Shown piece after piece: positions 6,458 to 10,749 of a DNA stretch of 10,749 nucleotides (within the stretch, counting starts at the first letter, position 1; each line of letters opens with the position of its first letter). The translations under genes were made by a program, and so were the position numbers. Source of the DNA: an uncultured Treponema sp. (lineage in GTDB: Bacteria > Spirochaetota > Spirochaetia > Treponematales > Treponemataceae); assembly GCA_905236465.1 (NCBI GenBank), contig CAJOQA010000103.1, forward strand, positions 1-10,749, given 5' to 3'. The notes under the pieces are model-generated. The model did not search any database and was not told the DNA's origin. It saw only the letters and a program-made list of their open reading frames with translations.

Positions 6458-7995
6458 TTTCCTGCCCCCGCCATATAAAGACCTAATTCTTCAACATTTG
6501 TTTTCTTTGGATCAAATTCACCCACTATGCGTCCTTCAAACATGACAAGAATTCTATCGCTTAGGTTCATAACCTCGTCAAGCTCATAGGAAACTAGTAA
6601 AACACCAGCCCCCCTGTCTCGGTCAGCCACAATCTGTTTGTGAATGTATTCAATTGCACCAACGTCAAGTCCGCGGATAGGCTGAACGGCAATGAGCAGT
6701 TTGTGCTCTTTGTCCAGTTCCCTGCCTATAATTGCCTTTTGCTGATTTCCGCCGGACATATCCTGCACCCTTGTTTTGTTTGCAAGACTGCTCCTGACAT
6801 CGTATTGTTCTATTAAGTTACTGGCATATTTTGAAACTTCAGCATTTTTTATAAAGCCACACTTTTGAAAATCCTTTTGCCAGTAACGCTGAAGAACAAA
6901 GTTCTGCTCCAGATTGTATTTTAAAACCAAGCCGTACTTTTGTCTGTCTTCAGGGATGTGACTCATTCCCATCACAGATTTTTCGCGGATTGACTTTTTA
7001 GTTACATCTTGACCGCACAAAAGAATTCTTGTTTTTTCTTTAGAATCTGGATTTTCAGCCAACTTTTCAATTCCGGTAAGCCCATAAATCAATTCAGACT
7101 GACCATTACCATCAATACCGGCTATGCTTACAATTTCCCCTGCACGGACTGAAAAACTTACATCCTTTACGGCTAAGTTTTTATGAATCTTACTAGCTAC
7201 ATTCAAGTGCTCAACTTGTAAAACAAAGTCCTTTGGTTCAGCATCTTTTTTGTCTACTGTAAAACTTACATCACGGCCTACCATCATGCGACTCAGCTCT
7301 TCTTTAGAAGTATCCTTTATGTTTACGGTTCCAATGTATTTTCCCTTGCGTAGAACAGAACACCTGTCCGATACCGCCATAATCTCATTAAGTTTATGAG
7401 TTATAAATAATATGGACTTTCCTTCAGCGGCAAGGTTCTTCATTATTTCCATGAGCTTTGTGATTTCTTGAGGGGTAAGAACTGCGGTTGGTTCGTCAAA
7501 AATCAAGATTTCGTTTTCGCGGTAGAGCATTTTTAAAATCTCAACACGCTGCTGCATACCTACAGTTATGTCTTCAATCAAAGAGTCAGGGTCTATTGCA
7601 AGACCGTAGCGTTCGCTTAAGGCTAGAACCTTTTTGCGGGCAAGTTCTCTGTTGACAAAGCCGTACTTGCAGGGTTCAGTGCCAAGGATAATGTTGTCTA
7701 AGACAGTAAAGACGTCTACCAGCTTGAAGTGCTGGTGAACCATGCCTATGCCAAGGGCTGTAGCGTCGTTGGGGTTGTTGACTTTTACAAGTTTACCGTT
7801 CTTTCTTATCTCGCCTTCTTCTGCCTGGTAAAGACCAAAAAGCACGCTCATCAGCGTAGATTTGCCGGCTCCGTTTTCTCCAAGCAGGGCATGAATCTCA
7901 CCTTTTTTCAGCTGAAGCGTAATGTCATCGTTTGCTATGATTCCGGGAAACCGCTTGGTTATGTGAAGCATTTCTATAATGTAATCTTCGCTCAT
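6454..7995 (-). CDS. Nucleoside ABC transporter double-NBD ATPase (YufO/NupO-like)
   Basis: This 513-residue tandem ATPase powers the importer from the cytoplasmic face. The first domain is complete: Walker A GENGAGKST at about 39-47, Q-loop MVHQHF near 85-90, signature region VGMQQR near 145-150, Walker B LIFDEPT near 164-170 and switch His near 200 in FITHKL. The second has a degenerate Walker A, GIDGNGQS near 292-299, lacking the Lys. It keeps SGGNQQK near 413-419, but has LIAVQP where DEP is expected and SYE in place of the switch His. As in the RbsA/MglA class, only one site probably hydrolyses ATP well; this is a family trait, not a defect. GAGGA-type ribosome site AGAGGA lies a few bases before the ATG at 7995. 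An intercistronic hairpin (8019-8050) separates it from the lipoprotein gene, and it overlaps permease 1. T. pallidum homologues were annotated rbsA-like. Confidence 0.94.
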   Translation of the reverse strand: MSEDYIIEMLHITKRFPGIIANDDITLQLKKGEIHALLGENGAGKSTLMSVLFGLYQAEEGEIRKNGKLVKVNNPNDATALGIGMVHQHFKLVDVFTVLDNIILGTEPCKYGFVNRELARKKVLALSERYGLAIDPDSLIEDITVGMQQRVEILKMLYRENEILIFDEPTAVLTPQEITKLMEIMKNLAAEGKSILFITHKLNEIMAVSDRCSVLRKGKYIGTVNIKDTSKEELSRMMVGRDVSFTVDKKDAEPKDFVLQVEHLNVASKIHKNLAVKDVSFSVRAGEIVSIAGIDGNGQSELIYGLTGIEKLAENPDSKEKTRILLCGQDVTKKSIREKSVMGMSHIPEDRQKYGLVLKYNLEQNFVLQRYWQKDFQKCGFIKNAEVSKYASNLIEQYDVRSSLANKTRVQDMSGGNQQKAIIGRELDKEHKLLIAVQPIRGLDVGAIEYIHKQIVADRDRGAGVLLVSYELDEVMNLSDRILVMFEGRIVGEFDPKKTNVEELGLYMAGAGK

Positions 7996-8018
7996 GAATG
8001 TCCTCTTTGTTATTATGT

Positions 8019-8050
8019 GAGCCTCAAAAAAGTGAAGTTTTTTGAGGCTC
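8019..8050 (-). other. Large intercistronic hairpin between pnrA-like gene and ATPase
   Basis: GAGCCTCAAAAAA (8019-8031) and its exact complement (8038-8050) form a perfect 13-bp stem with a 6-nt loop. It begins 9 nt after the pnrA-like stop codon and ends 23 nt before the ATPase start codon. The GC pairs are at the base and the A/T pairs at the loop, and no T-run follows on the minus strand, so it is not a standard intrinsic terminator. The likely role is to protect the 3' end of the lipoprotein mRNA or cause partial termination, giving more binding protein than transporter (inference from similar arrangements such as malE-malF). Confidence 0.75.
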
Positions 8051-8059
8051 CATTAGGGC

Positions 8060-9220
8060 TTATTTTAAGTTTGCGTACTGGTTTACAGTGATTGAATGGG
8101 CAGGAAGTTCCTCTGTTCCGTTGGAGATGTTGATTTCCTTGTCAAAAATCTGCTTTACAAGATTCTTGTAGTCTTCAACTGTAAAGTTCTTCATTGTCCA
8201 AGTGTCTGTTGGCAACTGAACGAAGTTTGCATCCATGTCTGTGTCAGAAACAAGACCTAAAGCTGAAACTTTTCCGCTGTATGTTGCCCAGCTTCCATCC
8301 TGAATGCTTGCAAGAACAGCCTTTACTGTAGCTCCCAAGCCCTTCATTGCGGATGTAACACACATACCGTCACCGTACTTGTTGATAAGGGCTGTCTGGT
8401 CAACGTCAACACCAATAACCTTTCCACCAGTCTTTGCAGCAGCTTCACAAGCAGAAGTCCAAATTCCGCCACCACAAGCAAATACTACTTCTACAGCTCT
8501 CTGCTGGTACCAGGTGTCCATGGATGCAGTAATTGTCTGGTCACCATAGAACTGACCGCCATAAACGTATTCAACTGTTACCTGATCCGCAATGCCTAGT
8601 TCCTCTGCGGCAGCATTGCAACCCTGAACAAAACCGTAACCGTAGCGGATAACGGCTGGAACTGCCATTCCGCCCAAGAAACCTAAGTGCTTAAAGCCTT
8701 CTTTTACAGCAGCGTATCCTGCGAAGAATCCAGGAATTTCCTCATCGTAAACTGCGCAGAATGTGTTTGCGGGAACTTTCCAACCAGCCTTTCCTAATGC
8801 TTCTGCAGAAGTGATTAGGTCATACTCACTGATATCAAGACCGACAAAATATACATCAGAGTTGTCGTCAACAGTCTTTACAAGGGCTTCCGCAAATGCA
8901 AAACCTGGGCAAACGAGAACTGTGTAGCCGTCCTGAACAGCTGCATTAATGGAAGAAACACGGGCTTCCGTTGAATCTCCAGATGGCTTGTAGTACTTAA
9001 AGTCAATTCCCTTGCTTTCGCTGAATTCTTTGCAAGCAGCGTATGTTGTCTGGTTGAATGACTGGTCTGTGATGTCACCGTAGTCTGTAATCATTGCGAC
9101 ACGCATGTCTGCGGCAGCTGATGAACTTGCTGCTCCTTTTTCATTTTCTTTCTTTGAGCAGGACATGATTCCCATTGCGGCAAAAGCAAGCAAAAGGGTT
9201 GAAAGTAAAACTTTCTTCAT
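8060..9220 (-). CDS. pnrA: Purine-nucleoside-binding lipoprotein, BMP family (PnrA/TmpC-like)
   Basis: This 386-residue solute-binding protein would capture nucleosides at the membrane surface and hand them to the ABC transporter encoded directly downstream. Residues 1-20 are a lipoprotein signal peptide (MKK, hydrophobic core) ending in the lipobox IMSC with Cys21 as the lipidated residue; a Ser/Ala-rich linker follows to about 38. The BMP domain spans about 39-386. Landmarks are MITDYGDITDQSFNQ at 43-57, where the Phe of SFNQ is the expected base-stacking residue, VLVCPGFAF at 101-109, FVGLDIS at 125-131, GGMAVPAVIRYGYGFVQG at 183-200, ACGGGIW at 248-254 and GVDVDQ at 270-275. The ATG at 9220 was chosen because AGGAGA lies 9 nt upstream and the signal peptide begins there; an in-frame ATG at 9325 lies inside the SPFH gene, upstream of the promoter. 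Purine specificity is inferred from T. pallidum PnrA. Confidence 0.93.
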   Translation of the reverse strand: MKKVLLSTLLLAFAAMGIMSCSKKENEKGAASSSAAADMRVAMITDYGDITDQSFNQTTYAACKEFSESKGIDFKYYKPSGDSTEARVSSINAAVQDGYTVLVCPGFAFAEALVKTVDDNSDVYFVGLDISEYDLITSAEALGKAGWKVPANTFCAVYDEEIPGFFAGYAAVKEGFKHLGFLGGMAVPAVIRYGYGFVQGCNAAAEELGIADQVTVEYVYGGQFYGDQTITASMDTWYQQRAVEVVFACGGGIWTSACEAAAKTGGKVIGVDVDQTALINKYGDGMCVTSAMKGLGATVKAVLASIQDGSWATYSGKVSALGLVSDTDMDANFVQLPTDTWTMKNFTVEDYKNLVKQIFDKEINISNGTEELPAHSITVNQYANLK

Positions 9221-9247
9221 AAAATTGAATCTCCTATAAAATATTCT

Positions 9248-9264
9248 TAAAGGTTTTTCCTTTA
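9248..9264 (-). other. Small hairpin in the pnrA leader
   Basis: On the minus strand TAAAGG-AAAAA-CCTTTA forms a perfect 6-bp stem with a 5-nt loop within the short leader, between the predicted transcription start and the ribosome site. It is not followed by a T-run and does not cover the ribosome site, so it may act as a 5' stabiliser or have no function. Confidence 0.35.
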
Positions 9265-9277
9265 GAGCTGAAAATAT

Positions 9278-9306
9278 AGTATAATTTATTTTCTTATGGT
9301 TTTCAA
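9278..9306 (-). promoter_or_regulatory. Promoter of the nucleoside transporter operon
   Basis: On the minus strand TTGAAA (9301-9306), a 17-bp spacer and TATACT (9278-9283) give a near-consensus promoter, identical in both hexamers and spacing to the lspA promoter. The -35 box overlaps the TGA stop of the SPFH gene (9303-9305). Transcription should start near 9271, leaving a leader of about 50 nt with an AGGAGA ribosome site at its end. Confidence 0.8.
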
Positions 9307-10238
9307 GCCTTGCTAGCCTTTGCAATTTCTGTTAGGGATGAAACTATGCCAGCAAAGTTTTGAAAGTCAGCTGGAACTATCATTTTGGTAGCCTGACCGT
9401 CTGCCGCTTTTTCCATAGTCTCTAGACTCTTAAACTTTAGGGTTGAGGCATCAAGGTCTACGTCTTTTATCATCTTAAGACCTTCTGCCGTTGCCTTTTG
9501 GACGTTGCGGATTGCCTCAGCTTCTCCTTCAGCCTTCCTGATCCTTGCTTCTTTTTCTGCCTCTGCCTTTAGGATTGTGGACTGCTTGTCAGCTTCTGCG
9601 GCAAGAATAGCGGCCTGTTTTTTTCCTTCCGCCACAAGGATATCTGACTGCTTCTGACCTTCCGCAATCAGAATCTTTTCGCGTCTTTCTCGTTCAGCCC
9701 TCATCTGCTTTTCCATTGCTTCGCGAATCGCTTCCGGGGGCATGATGTTCTTTACCTCAACGCGATTGACCTTTATGCCCCAGGGATCTGTAGCTTCGTC
9801 TAAGATGGACCGCATTTTTGTATTGATTACATCGCGGCTGGTCAGGGTTGTATCAAGGTCAAGTTCTCCTATTATATTTCTTAGTGTGGTTGCACTTAAG
9901 GTTTCTATTGCTACAAGGGGCTTTTCCACACCATAGGTAAAGAGCTTTGGGTCTGTGATCTGCAGGTAGACAACGCTGTCTATTTTCATAGTAACGTTGT
10001 CTTTGGTGATTACCGGTTGGGGCGGAAAGTCTAGCACCTGTTCTTTTAGCGAAACATTGTTTGCTATTCTGTCTATAAAGGGAACCTTTACGTGAAGGCC
10101 AGCCGTCCAGGTGGCAGAATAAGTGCCAAGACGCTCTATAATATAGGAGCGGGACTGGGGACAAACCCTGATGTTTGAAATGATGATAAGCATCAAAAAA
10201 ACTACAAGGGCTATAAGAAGATAGAACTGAATGGTCAT
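9303..10238 (-). CDS. SPFH/stomatin-like membrane protein (QmcA-like)
   Basis: This 311-residue protein belongs to the SPFH (stomatin/prohibitin/flotillin/HflK-C) superfamily, which assembles into large oligomers that organise the membrane or hold proteases. An N-terminal hydrophobic anchor spans about 3-22. The SPFH domain (about 25-180) shows ERLGTY at 35-40, GLHVKVPFID at 47-56, VITKDNVTMKIDSVVY at 76-91, LRNIIGELDLD at 119-129 and WGIKVNRVEVKNIMPP at 153-168. A charged helix follows with five consecutive 11-residue repeats (189-243), then a C-terminal hydrophobic-rich segment with PADF near 289-292. AAGGAGA stands 7 nt before the ATG at 10238. It lies 21 bp downstream of the NfeD-like gene, the usual partner of this family, as in E. 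coli qmcA-ybbJ. No terminator is visible after it, so read-through into the pnr operon is possible. The precise role is unknown. Confidence 0.93.
   Translation of the reverse strand: MTIQFYLLIALVVFLMLIIISNIRVCPQSRSYIIERLGTYSATWTAGLHVKVPFIDRIANNVSLKEQVLDFPPQPVITKDNVTMKIDSVVYLQITDPKLFTYGVEKPLVAIETLSATTLRNIIGELDLDTTLTSRDVINTKMRSILDEATDPWGIKVNRVEVKNIMPPEAIREAMEKQMRAERERREKILIAEGQKQSDILVAEGKKQAAILAAEADKQSTILKAEAEKEARIRKAEGEAEAIRNVQKATAEGLKMIKDVDLDASTLKFKSLETMEKAADGQATKMIVPADFQNFAGIVSSLTEIAKASKA
9510..9674 (-). repeat. Five tandem 11-residue (33-bp) repeats in the SPFH coiled coil
   Basis: Residues 189-243 of the SPFH protein read as five hendecads: ILIAEGQKQSD, ILVAEGKKQAA, ILAAEADKQST, ILKAEAEKEAR and IRKAEGEAEAI. 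Each begins with Ile and has AE at positions 4-5. An 11-residue period is typical of right-handed or straight helical bundles. Alanine-rich AEG/AEA helices are common in SPFH proteins; the regularity here is unusually clean. Confidence 0.8.
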
Positions 10239-10259
10239 TTTTTTCTCCTTCTTTATGTG

Positions 10260-10706
10260 TTATTCTGATTTTTCTACAATCAGTGTGTTTCCCTGAATTT
10301 CTTTTATTATGCAGACCGCCCCCTCTTCTATAGGCTGAGATCCTATGGTGGTAGCAGACCAAGTGATACCTTTTATAACAAGGCTTCCTTTTCCTAAATC
10401 GCTTATTGCCTTTGTGAGCTTGCATTTCTGACCGATCAGGGAATCTGCGTTGGTGGCTGTCTTTTTCAGTTTAAAGAACTTGACGGCTATTGGCCTTGTA
10501 AAAATCAAGAGGATGCAAGAAACAAGCAGGAAGCAAACGGATTGAACGGTTATCGAAAATCCGAGGAGTGAAAAAATAAAGGCCACTAAGGCTCCGCAAG
10601 CAAACCAAATTGCCGTTAGCGAAAGAGAAAGAGCTTCTATAATAGAAGAAAGTATAAGCACTGCCAGCCAAGCTACACTTGGTAGCGCAAATGAAAAATT
10701 CAGCAT
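10260..10706 (-). CDS. NfeD-like membrane protein with C-terminal OB domain
   Basis: This is a 148-residue short-form NfeD/YbbJ protein. Hydrophobic segments at about 11-30, 32-50 and 53-70 are followed by a soluble domain (about 85-145) with features of the NfeD OB fold: TNADSLIGQKC at 85-95, GKGSLVIKGITWSAT at 105-119 with the characteristic GxxW, and EEGAVCIIKEIQGNTLIVE at 127-145. The family pairs with SPFH proteins at the membrane, matching the next gene 21 bp downstream. Two in-frame starts are possible, 10724 (adding MTYNKN) and 10706. I prefer 10706 because a strong -10 box lies between them and would place the transcription start at that ATG. Neither start has a Shine-Dalgarno sequence. 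If transcription comes from further upstream, the longer form remains possible. Confidence 0.88.
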   Translation of the reverse strand: MLNFSFALPSVAWLAVLILSSIIEALSLSLTAIWFACGALVAFIFSLLGFSITVQSVCFLLVSCILLIFTRPIAVKFFKLKKTATNADSLIGQKCKLTKAISDLGKGSLVIKGITWSATTIGSQPIEEGAVCIIKEIQGNTLIVEKSE

Positions 10707-10712
10707 ATTTTT

Positions 10713-10741
10713 ATTATAGGTCATGCAAAGTGCTTTTGCAA
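10713..10741 (-). promoter_or_regulatory. Promoter of the nfeD-SPFH operon, placed for a leaderless mRNA
   Basis: On the minus strand TTGCAA (10736-10741), a 17-bp spacer and a perfect TATAAT (10713-10718) form a strong sigma-70-type promoter. Only six bases separate the -10 box from the ATG at 10706, so transcription would start at the A of that codon. The other possible ATG, at 10724, lies upstream of the -10 box and would not be in this transcript. Confidence 0.7.
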
Positions 10742-10749
10742 GTAAAATT

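Noticed and set aside
6454..7995. Degenerate second ATPase site as evidence of a decayed gene
   Set aside because: Loss of the Walker A Lys and of DEP in the second domain is usual for this double-NBD sugar/nucleoside ATPase class.
8019..8050. Hairpin as an intrinsic terminator
   Set aside because: No T-run follows the stem in the direction of transcription and the downstream genes belong to the same transporter, so an intercistronic stabiliser or partial stop is more likely.
9221..9325. N-terminal extension of the pnrA-like protein from an ATG at 9325
   Set aside because: It would run through the predicted promoter and hide the signal peptide. The ATG at 9220 has AGGAGA and begins a typical lipoprotein signal.
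9859..10425. 188-residue open frame on the minus strand
   Set aside because: It is out of frame with and overlaps the ends of the SPFH and NfeD-like genes. Its composition (rich in His, Arg and Tyr, no domain) is that of a shadow frame.
10707..10724. Longer NfeD-like protein from the ATG at 10724
   Set aside because: It lacks a ribosome site and lies upstream of the strong TATAAT box. It is not excluded if an upstream transcript exists.

Overview
The window looks like chromosomal DNA of a spirochaete, most likely a Treponema of moderate-to-low GC. The main reasons are a TmpC/PnrA-type nucleoside-binding lipoprotein directly followed by its ABC transporter genes, and a spirochaete-style lipobox. 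Genus assignment is an inference from gene content. No mobile element, CRISPR array, tRNA or rRNA was seen. Every long stretch is either coding or a short intergenic region with recognisable expression signals.

Layout, left to right. (1) Positions 1-741, minus strand: the N-terminal 247 residues of an MFS transporter that runs off the left edge. (2) 742-1026: a divergent regulatory region with a strong minus-strand promoter and a roughly 190-nt leader for the MFS gene, a plus-strand promoter for the next gene, and two small palindromes between or over them. (3) 1027-3141, plus: a single-chain ECF energising module, ATPase-ATPase-EcfT, with no substrate-binding S component nearby. (4) 3219-4389, plus: lspA (signal peptidase II) translationally coupled to a two-TM protein of unknown function, with a promoter in front and a rho-independent terminator behind. 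(5) 9306-4428, minus: the nucleoside uptake operon, in order PnrA/TmpC lipoprotein, double-NBD ATPase, permease 1, permease 2. It has its own promoter, a large intercistronic hairpin after the lipoprotein gene, and tightly overlapping downstream genes. (6) 10741-9303, minus: an NfeD-like membrane protein followed by a QmcA/stomatin-like SPFH protein.

How the genes fit together: nucleosides would be captured at the membrane surface by the lipoprotein and imported by the ATPase and two permeases. LspA, encoded next door, is the enzyme class that would mature that lipoprotein. The SPFH/NfeD pair is a common membrane-organising pair with no clear functional tie to the transporter except adjacency; the -35 box of the pnrA promoter overlaps the SPFH stop codon. 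The ECF module probably serves one or more S components encoded elsewhere.

No wholly new system is evident. The most unusual points are the A-A'-T fusion, two genes whose promoter geometry predicts leaderless mRNAs (ECF module and nfeD), the 13-bp perfect hairpin inside the transporter operon, and five consecutive 11-residue repeats in the SPFH protein.
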